The position numbers were made by a program, and so were the translations under genes. From Dryobates pubescens (Eukaryota > Chordata > Aves > Piciformes > Picidae): a DNA stretch of 64,000 bases. The notes beneath the pieces are model-generated. The model saw nothing but the letters and a program-made list of their open reading frames with translations. It made no database searches and was not told where the DNA came from. This document shows, in pieces, positions 30,440-40,600 of this stretch. Where the stretch lies: assembly GCF_014839835.1 (NCBI RefSeq), contig NC_071613.1, positions 4,672,171 through 4,736,170 of the forward strand, given 5' to 3'. Within the stretch, counting starts at the first letter, position 1, and each line of letters begins with the position of its first letter.

Positions 30440-31530
30440 GGGGTTTTATTTGAGACGCAGGTGTAGTTCAAGCTGCCTTTGCCCCGCTCTGCCGTGCCGG
30501 GCACCATCCCTGTACCCCTGCGCACCCCGTCCCGAGGGGCCGGCAGCCGCCGCTCAGCGCACACTGCTCCGCGCTGCCCAGCGCAGCGCCAGGCAAGCCG
30601 CGGGAGCCGTGGCGCCCCTGGCCTCGCTCCGGCTGCCCCGGGCACACCGCGCTGCCGAGCCGTCGCGGGCTGCACCGAGCGGCCGCGCCGCACGTCTCTG
30701 CCGGATCGGCTGCGTCCGGCCGAGCCCGGCCGCCGGCAATCCCACGGCCGTTGTGAGACGGCCCTGCGGCGCTCTCGGCACCGCGCTGCCCGCAGCCGGT
30801 CTCGGCCCTGCCCGGCGAGGGGGGCGCCGCCGCCGCGGCCACGCTTTGGGCGGAGGCTCGGCCGGCGCCGCCGGCAGCCCTCCCGGCCCCGGCCAGCCTG
30901 CCCCACAGCATCATCCCGTCCCAGGCCCCGACCCCCGCCCGGCCGTGGCCCCTCTCACCAAGCCTTTGAATAGCAGGGCGGCGGCGCCGCCGCTCCCCTC
31001 GGTGAGGGCGAGGGAGGAAGGCAGGGAGCAGGAGAAGCAGGCGAGCGAGAGGAAACCGCTCGAGCAGAAGAAGCAGGCGAGCGAGAGGAAACCGCTCTCT
31101 GGGGCCGGCCCAACCCGGACGCACATCCCGGCTCGCCCGCCCGGAAACGCCGTCAGGACCGGGGGCGCCGCTCGGGGAGGTGCCCGCCCGCTGCCTCCGC
31201 CCCCGCGGCGGCTGCCGGCCGGGGGGCAGCGCTCGGCGGCCGAGGGAGGAGAGGACCCCCTGCCACGGGCTCTGCCTCGGCGCCGTTGCCCGCCCGCTCG
31301 CCTGGCTGTGGAGGTGCTGCTCCGGGCTCCTGGGGGAAGGTCCGAGCAGGGCTGAGCGTGCCGGGCCCAGGCTGCGAGCATCCCTTCGCTGCCTTGCTGG
31401 CGGAGAGCCGAGCTGCGCAGGGCGGGGACCCGCCGCCTGCCGCTGCGGCCGAGGGCAGCTCCGCTGCTCGGGAGGAGCCGAGCGCCTGTACCGCTGTGTT
31501 AGTGCCGGGGGTCAGGCCAGCGCCGGTTCT
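30440..31530. promoter_or_regulatory. RAB23: CpG-rich promoter region of RAB23
   Basis: Very GC- and CpG-rich sequence about 0.8 kb upstream of the first coding RAB23 exon. It presumably holds the non-coding first exon. It contains an imperfect tandem duplication of about 27 bp (core GCGAGCGAGAGGAAACCGCT) near 31036-31098. Long open frames here are a by-product of GC richness. Confidence 0.7.
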
Positions 31531-32550
31531 GCAGCTCCCACACCTTACATAAGCGAGGATGGGATAGCTTTGAACGTCGCTGTCGTATGGCAACCTTCAG
31601 ATGTGGAGATGATTGTTCTGTTTGTAAGACAGACCGATACGAGATGTCCCCTGCTTTAAAGTCCCTGCTCGTATTGCCGAGCCCCTCTGGTCGCTGTGTG
31701 ATTGCTTTCTGCGCCCCAGCGCTGTTGCTGCTCCAGCACGGCCTGGTGGCACTCGGCAAGAAACTGGTGTGGGGTGCTGGCAACTGAGGTCTCTTCATCC
31801 CCTGGTTCCCAAGGCTAAGTTTCGCTCGAGGCAATCAGTGGTACTTGTGCCTAGTAAATACCTTTTGGATTAGCACGTTTTGCCGTGCTCAAACGAACAG
31901 TTAAATTTGTGGTGAAATGTGTGCTTGCACTTTGTTACTGCTGACCCCAGCTGCTACTCTCAGCCCATCTGATGCATGTGCCCAAAGGCCTTGGCTTGGA
32001 AATCCCTAGGTTTGGAAAGCCCTCCTGTGAAATGAGTTACCTGCCCAATATACCAGAGTCATAGTGTCAGAAATGCTGCTGCTTGTGCTTCCCAGCTTCC
32101 CTGGATCCCAGGTGTGTCTGGGTTCATCTCGCCCAGTGCCTGTGCTGTGAGCATTGGCATGGGCTGCTTTGGGGGCTGCCAAAGAGCCCTCACGTCCCTC
32201 TGTTGACTGGACAGGAAGCCTGTGGCCACAGCTGTGTGAGATCAGAGAAGAACTCTCATGTCCCAAGTGCCCTGAGCTGGGCAGTGAGTAAGTGACTGCT
32301 GCAAATTACTTCATGTTTTCATGTTCTGTCCTTGAAATTTCATCTGTTGGGAAGCATGAGCCTAGAATAGGCACTGTGAGCTGTCTGCCACACCAAGGGT
32401 GCCCAGGTGCCTCTGTGCCACCCCAGCCATTTGCCAAGGCTAAAGGTTCCACCATACCTTGGTATACAGAGTGCAGTCAGGAGACTTTTCTTGCCATGGC
32501 CCATGGAGGAGAGAGAAGGAGGAACTGATAGACTGACAGATTTCAAAGCA
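31531..32550. other. RAB23-PRIM2 intergenic, left part
   Basis: Unique-looking sequence leaving the CpG-rich region. No conserved exon or repeat was recognised before the CR1 tail at 32551. Confidence 0.45.
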
Positions 32551-32852
32551 TTAGAATAGAATAGAATAGAATAGAATAGAATAGAATAGAATAGAATAGA
32601 ATAGAATAGAATAGAATTAACCAGGATGTAAAAGACCTTAAAGATCATTGAGTCCAACCTATCACCCAACACCATCTAATCAACTAAACCATGGCACCAA
32701 GTGCCTCATCCAGGCTCTTCCTAAACACCTCCAGGGATGGGGACTCCACCACCTCCCTGGGCAGCACATTCCAATGGCCAATCTCTCTTCCTGTGAAGAA
32801 CTTCCTCTTCACATCCAGCCTAAGCCTCCCCTGGCACAGCTTGAGACTGTGT
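32551..32852 (-). mobile_element. CR1 LINE, 3' end with (TTCTA)n tail
   Basis: The array AGAAT x ~13 at 32551-32617 is the reversed expanded CR1 tail. It is followed by the standard 3' end (CACCCAACACCATCTAATCA, GGGCAGCACATTCCAATGG). The copy is cut sharply after GAGACTGTG. Confidence 0.94.
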
Positions 32853-34029
32853 ATGTGATTTGATGACTCTTGATGGAGCCAGCCAGCAAGGTGTCTTTGT
32901 TTGCTACCAAAATACCTCTCCAATCTGCTGCCCCTGATGGTCTTTATTACTCTTTCCTGTCTCTCTGCTGTTACTAAGAGCCTTGCAGATTTGCAGTTTT
33001 GACCTACCATGCTCTTCTGCCCTACTAGTTCTGTTGCTTTTGTAGATGTGATGTATTGTCCTCTCTGTGATGTCAGAACTCATTTTCCAAGCAAATTCCA
33101 CGTGAGGAATCCTCAGAGTAGCCTAAATGTTCCCAAGCTTTTAACTCAGCTCTAAGCTGGCATGTCACACCCAATGTAGCATCCTCTCGAAGCAGTTCCA
33201 CGTTTCCTTGCTTTCATGAAGCAGAGCCTCTGCTGAAAGTTAGATATGAAATACATAACCTGATCACAGGGATATGTAGGTCTGGCAAACCCTTTCCCTG
33301 AGTGCCACAGTGGCCCCTGGCAGGAGCTCTGTGGTGTGTTTGTCTTGTGAAGCCTGGCTCTGTGATACAAACTCTTTTTAATCGATCTTTGCTTGGGCAT
33401 GTGCTGTGAACTGCTTCTCCAGGGTGTGCAGCTGTAGCCAGCATACACCAAGCCTGCTCCTATCTTAATAAATAACAGTTTCAGATAGCTGGAGAAAGCT
33501 GAGTAACTCAGCTCTGGCCAGGCTTGTGTAGGGAGCGCTCCTGGACCGCAGACACTGACTCACCCTCCAATCACCACTACCCAGCAGGCTCTCTTCTGCC
33601 AATAAATCTCCCAGCTCCCCATCACGTACGGTCAGGCTGAGGTCGTGTCAGTGTAGGCACAGAAACTAAATCTCTGTCCACACCCATAAGGAGAAAAATA
33701 AGGCCAGAAATTTGGAACTCCTGAGCACCAATAAAAGCCCCAAGGCAAGCAGGGAGCACACAGCCATCTGCAGAACTCCTCTGTGCAGATCACAGTGCAA
33801 ACGTCCTGCATCTGCCTGCCAGGCTGTCCTCTGCAAGGCTTCTCCGTTTCTGTGGTGAGCAGGAGAGGAAAGCAAGCCATACCAAATGAGGGCTCCTGCA
33901 AGGTGAAAGCAGCAGGACAAAAAAGTCTGACTTTGTAAGGTGTTAGAGCCAAATTATAGAAGAAAAAAGGAAAGCCCTCCATTTTGGTACCTCTAAGGAA
34001 ATGCACAATGGTATCCAGCAGCCCCAGTC
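32853..34029. other. Intergenic, no gene seen
   Basis: No conserved exon, LTR or CR1 recognised. Confidence 0.4.
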
Positions 34030-34766
34030 CTCCTGTGCTGGGTTAGGACTGAGCCCAGAGAGTGGTGGTGAATGGTGCCACATCCAGCTGGCAGCCAGGC
34101 ACCAGTGGTGTCCCCCAGGGATCAGTGCTGGGCCCCACCTTGTTCAATATCTTTATTGATGCTCTGGATGAGGGGATTGAGTCCATCATCAGTTAGGAGC
34201 AGATCTTGATCTGTTAGAGGGTAGAAGGGCTCTCTAGAGGGACCTTGGCAGGCTGGACAGATGGATGGAGTCCAACATGATGGCATTTAACAAGTCCCAG
34301 TGCTGCACTTTGGCCACAGCAACCCCATGCAGTGCTACAGGCTGGGGTCAGAGTGGCTGAGAGCAGCCAGGCAGAAAGGGACCTGGGGGTACTGATTGAC
34401 AGCCATCTGAAAATGAGCCAGCAGTGTGCCCAGGTAGCCAAGAAGGCCAATGGCATCCTGGCCTGCATCAGGAAGAGTGTGGCCAGCAGGAGCAGGGAAG
34501 TCATTGTGCCCTGTGCTCAGCACTGGTTAGGCCACACCTTGAGTCCTGTGTCCAGTTCTGTTGAGTTGCTGGAAGGTGTCCAGAGAAGGGCAACAAAGCT
34601 GGGGAGGGGTCTGGAGCACAGCCCTGTGAGGAGAGGCTGAGGGAGCTGGGGTTGCTTAGCCTGGAGAAGAGGAGGCTCAGGGGAGACCTTCTTGCTGTCT
34701 GCAACTCCCTGAAGGGAGATTGTAGCCAGGTGGGGGTTGGTCTCTTCTCCCAGGCACCCAGCAGCA
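34030..34766 (+). mobile_element. CR1 LINE, ORF2 C-terminal part, lacks 3' end
   Basis: Starts in the reverse transcriptase region (TCCCCCAGGGATCAGTGCTG, LFNIF-like) and runs through [20 protein letters not shown] and [18 protein letters not shown]. It is cut at CAGGCACCCAGCAG, before the usual 3' end. It has several frame breaks. Confidence 0.93.
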
Positions 34767-34850
34767 CTGTTCCCTGCACTGATCCCTGGGGGACACCACT
34801 AGTGCCTGGCTGCCAGCTGGATGTGGCACCATTCACCACCACTCTCTGAA
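34767..34850 (-). repeat. Inverted CR1 segment closing a fold-back
   Basis: About 77 bp that is the reverse complement of 34055-34131 in the same CR1, with one mismatch by eye. The whole 34055-34850 block can fold into a hairpin with a ~640-base loop. Confidence 0.8.
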
Positions 34851-35219
34851 AGTGAAGTGGCAGAACGGTTTGGGATGTACTGAAATGGACGGCTCTTGGC
34901 TGGGGTGCTGGGGATGGTTTGGCAGCTGGGTGTTGGAAAGCATTTCTGAGAGGCCTCATTACAACCTCTTAAAAAACACTGGAAAACTCAGCCCCCGTTG
35001 GTAACGTTACCATGGAAGTGATGAAAATAAAGTAACCAAATGCTGTTGTGAGAAATGTTACCATCTGTTGGCTTCAGTAGAGACACGGGGAAGACAGATT
35101 AGGCTGTGATGTTTGGGGGAGGGTGCATCCAGGGTGATACCTTGGCACTTCATTGTCTGTCTTATTTTCCCAAGAAAGCTGTTTTTGTGTGAAAGGGCTG
35201 ACAAAACCCCTCATGAGGT

Positions 35220-35282
35220 TTTGGCTTGGGCTAGATGATCCCTAGAGATCCCCTCCAACTCTTAAGTTTCTATCATTCCGTG
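35220..35282 (+). mobile_element. CR1 LINE, old 3' tip
   Basis: The string GGGCTAGATGATCCCTAGAG followed by CCCTCCAACTC is a diverged CR1 3' end. It directly abuts the younger copy starting at 35295. Confidence 0.7.
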
Positions 35283-35294
35283 CTAATTATGCTG

Positions 35295-35740
35295 CTTAAT
35301 TTATGAGGAGAGGCTGAGGAATCTGGGATTGCCTGGAGAAGAGGAGGCTCAGGGGAGACCTTCTTGCTGTCTACAACTCCCTGAAGGGAAGTTGTAGCCA
35401 GGTGGGGGTTGGTCTCTTCTCTCAAGCAACCAGCACCAGAACAAGAGGACACAGTCTCAAGCTGTGCCAGGGGAAGTTTAGGCTGGAGGTGAGGAGAAAG
35501 TTCTTCACAGAGAGAGTTGTTGGCCATTGGAATGTGCTGCCCAGGGAGGGGTTGGAGTCCCCATCACTGGAGGTGTTTAGGATGAGACTGGATGAGGCAC
35601 TTGGTGCCGTGGTTTAGTTGATTAGATGGTGTTGGGTTATAGGTTGGACTCAATGATCTAAAATGTCTTTTCCAACCTGGTTAATTCAATTCAATTCAAT
35701 TCAATTCAATTCAATTCTATTCAATTCTATTCTATTCTAA
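35295..35740 (+). mobile_element. CR1 LINE, 3' end with (TTCAA)n/(TTCTA)n tail
   Basis: A good CR1 3' end ([20 protein letters not shown], ending DEALGAVV). Its tail is about ten TTCAA/TTCTA units, 35685-35740, changing motif along the array. Confidence 0.94.
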
Positions 35741-36610
35741 TGTTGTCATGAAGGGTCAAACCCCAAAACATGCCCTAGCCCAGACAATAGGCTAAGCACC
35801 TGCAAGTGTGCTAACCTGGACAGTTCCTGGGGCACAGACAGCCAAGGCAGCTGTGCAGCACATATGATTAACCTTGAAAGTGTTCCTGAATGTGCAAACC
35901 TGGACACTTCCTGGGGTCCAGATAAACAGGTACCACATGTGATTAACTTTGTGACACAGCTGCAAACTGTGTGTGTGCCTGGCTGTGTTGGGATATGCCC
36001 CATCCTATAGGTCCAGTTACCAGGGTTCTGTATTAGCAAAGGGAGAGTGTTTAAACCAGCCAAGAAGTCAGGCAACTCGCCTTGTTCTCACCCAGCAAGC
36101 AACAAGAGCCAAATGCTGCTGAAGGAGCAGCTGAAGGGCCTGCACTAGCAGGTCAACTACACCTTGGTCTTGTTCTTACCATGAAAGAGGCAGAAGCCAA
36201 ATGCTGCCTGAGAAGGAGCTGAAGAACCTGCACTAACAGGCAACAACTACACCCAGGCCTCACACCTGGACCAAGGCAGAAAGGGGAAAGGCTCCAAGAG
36301 AACTGAACCCCAGAAAAGGCTACAGCCTAGCAAGGCAGCACACAAGAGAGAAGCCCCCAGCCCTGTCCAAGCCAAGGACTGCTCAAATCATAGCCACAGC
36401 ATCTGGAAAGATACCAGAGAGAGGAGCAAGCAGTGAGTACCCACCTAATCTGCCATGGAATCCCATTTCTGGGAAACCACAGATCACAGCACCTGTGTTT
36501 CCAACTTACATTTGGTATTGGAAACGTTAGATCTGTGCTTGAATCGTTTAACTGTCTTTCTATGTGGAATGTAACACCCACAGCTGAATAACTGAACCTG
36601 TAAATACCCT
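35741..36610. mobile_element. LTR-like block with internal tandem duplications (uncertain)
   Basis: It starts TGTTGTCATGAAGGGTC immediately after a CR1 tail. It holds two imperfect tandem pairs: period about 84 bp near 35814/35897 (AACCTGGACA, TTCCTGGGG) and about 86 bp near 36103/36190 (GCCAAATGCTGC). Such enhancer-like duplications are common in retroviral U3 regions, and a TTTAAACC word near 36052 could be a promoter element. I cannot define both ends or a convincing target duplication, so the family is unknown. If an LTR, it is a fossil without internal genes. Confidence 0.35.
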
Positions 36611-36829
36611 TTGTGAGTGAGTTATGGTGGTGTTTGAAGACACCACCGCCAGGAAGTATTAATTATAAGATGTATAAAATATACATTATGGACATGGGGA
36701 GCAATATACAAGAGCCGCTGGGAGCAATACATCAGGAGTCGCTGGGAGCACGTGTGGTTTTTTTCTGGCAAAGTACAGAGCAGCCCTGGAAACTTGTTTC
36801 TGTGTCCTGGTAGGCAGTGCAGGCGGCCT

Positions 36830-37560
36830 CTGGGCAGCGCTGTGTGCACACCTCAGCCTGGGAAGCGACCTCAGCACGGAGCACTCCGGGTGGGCAAGGC
36901 GATGGCAGCCGTGGTGCTGAGCGCCGCCTGGGAGGCGCTGTCCCACCGCAGCCGAGCTCAGCACCGTTTCATCTGCCGCTGCACAGACAGCTGCAGGCTT
37001 AGGCTGTCTGCCACTGTGCACAGCTCTGCACTCGTGGCGACAGGCAGGGACAGCGCATCTCAGCCGCCGGCACCGGCTCCCTTTCGGACTCTGGGCGCCG
37101 CGGGCCGGGCACTATTGAGCTGCCCCGCGCGTAGCGCCGGCCGCCATGACAGCTGCGGGCGCCGCTCCTGGCACTGCAGCCAATGGCCGTCCGGGAGGCG
37201 GGGCCCGGGCAGGGGGCGGGGCGGAAGTGTGCGGGGCTGGATGTGGCGGGAACCGGAGGCGCGCGGGCCGCGGGCGGCAGCAGCTGGGGGCTGCGGTGGG
37301 GCCGAGGCGGCCGGTGCTGGGGGAACGAGGGGCCAGGACGCGGCCCCGGGCAGCTCGGGCCGTACGCTGGCCGCGGCAGCAGTAGCAGCAGTAGTAACTG
37401 CTGCAGCAGCGCTTTCTCGCCACTTCCTTCCACCGTATTGTCGTCTGCGCCTCCCTGCGTCCGCCCCACCTTGCTGTCCCCCCAGCCGTGCTCGCCGGTG
37501 CTGCCACTCGCGGCTGAGCACCCGTATCTCTCTTAGGGGCAGATGGAGTTCTCCAGCGGC
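36830..37560. promoter_or_regulatory. PRIM2: CpG-rich promoter region of PRIM2
   Basis: A GC- and CpG-rich block ending at the first PRIM2 coding exon. A pyrimidine tract plus TCTCTCTTAG (AG at 37535-37536), seven bases before the ATG, looks like an acceptor. The transcript therefore probably starts with a non-coding exon inside this block. Confidence 0.7.
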
Positions 37561-37687
37561 CGAGTGAGGCTGAAGACCGGGGACCGGCCGCAGCTGTACC
37601 CCCACAGCCTGCAGTTCTACCTGGAGCCCCCCACGGAGAACATTTCTCTGGTGGAGTTCGAGAGTTTAGCCATCGACCGCCTGAAGC
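37543..37687 (+). CDS. PRIM2: PRIM2 first coding exon
   Basis: 145 bp, [20 protein letters not shown] to AIDRLK, donor C|GTGAGT. One base is carried to the next exon. Confidence 0.94.
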
Positions 37688-40600
37688 GTGAGTGGCGTCC
37701 CGGCTGTGCCTGCTCGGAGCGGACGGTGCCGCCTGCTGCGGCGCTGTTAGCAGGATGTGCTCGGAGGCTCTCTGCTGCGGGGATGAGCAGGCTGGCGGCT
37801 GCGCTGCAGGGACCCCTGCGGAGGGGAACGCCAGGCTGTAGGAGTCTGAGGGAGCCAGTGCTTGGTGTACAGCAGTGAGGGCTGCACGGGTTTGGGTGGC
37901 ACTGGCATGCCTGACCAGCCTGGGTTTCACTTTTTAGGCCTGAATACAGCGATGCAGATGGTGGAGGCCGCGAGCAAGGGCTCCCCTGGCTCCTGAAGGC
38001 ATTCAGGCCAAGACTTCCATCGTTGCAGTGTGAACTGATGTGCTGAGGCTGAGCCATCAGCTGGCTTGCTTTCTTGTTGACAGGCTGGAGGGAAGGATCC
38101 ATACTGAGAGAGCTGGACAGGCTGCAGAGGTGGCTCCAGCCAACCTCATGCAGTTCAACAAGGGCAAGGTCCTGCACTTGGGTCAGGGCAATCCCAAACA
38201 CAAATCCAGGCTGGGTGAGGAACAGTTGGAGAGCAGCCTGGAGGTGGCGGCCTTGGGGGTGTCAGGAGCCAGCAATGGTTACTGGTAGCCCAGCAGGCAT
38301 CTGTGTGCTGAGCTGCAAGGAAAGCAGGGAAAGCAGCAGCACAGGGAGAGGATTATGCCCCTCTGCTCTGCTCAGATCCCACCTGCAGCACTGCCTCCAG
38401 TTCTAGGGCTCCCAGCACAAGAAGGACCTGGAGCTGCTGGTGAGGGTCCAGAGGAGGCTATGAAGATGATCACAGGGCTAGAGAACTTCCCCTGTGGGGA
38501 CAGGCTCAGAGACTTGGGGCTGTGCAGCCTGGATAAGAGAGGGCTTCAGGAAGACCATTTCAGTACCTGAAGGGGCTCCAGGAGGGCTGGGGAGGGATGT
38601 TGGACAAGGGCTGGAAGTGCCAGGATGAGGGACAATGGCTTTGAGCTGGAAGGGGGGAGGCTGAGACTGGAGATGAGGAAGAAATTCTTGGCACTGAGGG
38701 TGGTGAGATGCTGGAACAGGTTGCCCAGGGAGGCTGTAGATGTCCTCTCTGGAGGTGTTCAAGGCCAGGCTGGATAAGGTCTTGAGCAACCTGGGCTGGT
38801 AGAAGGTGTCCCTGCCTGTGGCATGGGGGCTGGAACTGGACAATATTGAAGGTCCCTTCCAACCCATTCTATCACTGTGAATTCCATGAACCTTGGAGCT
38901 CGGTGAGGAGTTTGAGCCTCGTGGGCCATACCTTATTCCTCTCTGCTCTTCAGGCCTCTCAGAGCATTTCCTCTGCCCTTAGCCTGGACTGTGCATTCCC
39001 CAAGGCATCACTGCAGTTAGCTTTCTTCTCCATATGTCGTCTCTCACGTGGGCTTTTTATTTTCCCCAGTGCTCAAAGCAGTGGAGAACCTTGGTGTGAG
39101 CTATGCGAGGAGCACTGAAACCTACCAAACTAAGCTGGAGGCTGAGCTCCGCAAGCTGAAGTTTCCTTACAGAGTAAGTGACGATCTAAAGAGCAATTTC
39201 TCTTGCACTTTCTTTGCACCATTCAGGAATTCTGAACAGAAACACTGCTCACTAACCTTCTGTCATGTTGTCAGAGGGATTTTCCCTGCAGAGTCCCTTT
39301 CTTTCTTCAGGACAACCCCCTCCTTTAACAGGCTTGCATTTGCTCTCTTGGAGATGAGTGGTAGTGCACTGCTGAACAGCAGTGAGTAATTCAGGGGTTC
39401 TAATCTGGAAGAGAATATTGATCTGAAATAATGATAATAGCAATAACAACAATAATAATGATGCTGTGTTGTGTAGGCTTTGGCTCAAGATGATTATGAG
39501 GCACGCAGGAAGGACCACATCTCTCATTTCATACTGCGCCTTGCTTACTGCCAGTCGTAAGTAGCCTTTGCTTTCTCTGTCCTCTTAGGTTTCAGATGTG
39601 TGCAGATGCTCTGTTGCTGTGTTCTGGGCTCTACAGGTGCTGCAGAGCTGCCTGGCTACTAAACAGCATGAGGGAACAGGCTGCCCAGGGAGGTGGTGGA
39701 GTCCCCATCCCTGGAGGTGTTCCAGAAGGGTGTGGCCATGGCACTAGGGGCCACGGTTTAGTGGCCATGGTGGGGTTGGGTTGATGGTTGGACTGGAAGA
39801 TCTTAGAGAGATTTTCCAATCCAAACAGTTCTGGGATTCTATGTTGAAAAAAACCCAACAAAATGTCTTCTGGACACCGAGGGGGAAGGCTGCCTGCAGG
39901 TGGTTGTTCTTGGCTACATGAAGTAAGAAATGGTGAATACCATTTCCGAGAGACTGACAGCTCTGATCCCTGCAGAGCGGCTTTAGTGCTGAGGCTGACC
40001 AGAACTGCTCTCCCAAAGCATCCCCAGTCCTGCTGCTCTCTGTGGTGTCTCTTCACTAGTCTTGTCCTTGGAGTGCCCCTCCCTGCAGGGTTTCTGCCTT
40101 CTCCTGGTTTGTGGGTGCCGCGGCAAAGGCAGCGTTGCACTGGGCACGGTGCTCACTGGGTTGGACATCTGGTTTGTAAAGACACAGAATGCATCAGCAG
40201 AGCAGCTGTGCTGGATACTTTTGTGCTGTGCCCTTGCAGAGAGGACCTCAGGCGGTGGTTTCTGCAGCAGGAGATGGATCTGCTGCGGTACCGCTTCAAT
40301 CAGCTGACCCCCGGCCTCATGCAGAAGTTCCTGGAGTATGTCAACCTCTCCTTTGAAGCTGTAAGTGTGCTGCTGGCTGTGTCCTCTTGCTTCTGCCTGT
40401 TGGTTCTCAAAGCTGCCATCAGGAGAGCTCCAGTGCTCCTGCTGGAGGGTTCCAGTGTGCAGTTATGGCTTCAAGAGGAAGCTGCAGAGAGCCGCTCAGC
40501 TGGCGGAGCCGTGCGTGCCGCGGAGCGAGGGTGAAGCGCTGCTCTCTGTGCTGCAGCAGGAGCAGCTTGGCCTGCTTCAGCCAGCCAGCACTCCACTGAG

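Noticed and set aside
30282-31355. 357-codon open frame over the RAB23 promoter region
   Set aside because: It lies in very GC-rich CpG sequence where stops are rare, on the strand opposite RAB23. Composition is Pro/Ala/Arg/Gly with no recognisable domain, and several overlapping frames are equally open.
35741-36610. A second nested solo LTR with defined target duplication
   Set aside because: Short CTAA matches near possible ends were found, but they are too short and numerous to define an element, so it is kept only as an LTR-like block.
37112-37930. 272-codon antisense frame at the PRIM2 promoter
   Set aside because: GC-driven open frame over the CpG-rich region and first PRIM2 coding exon; no similarity recognised.
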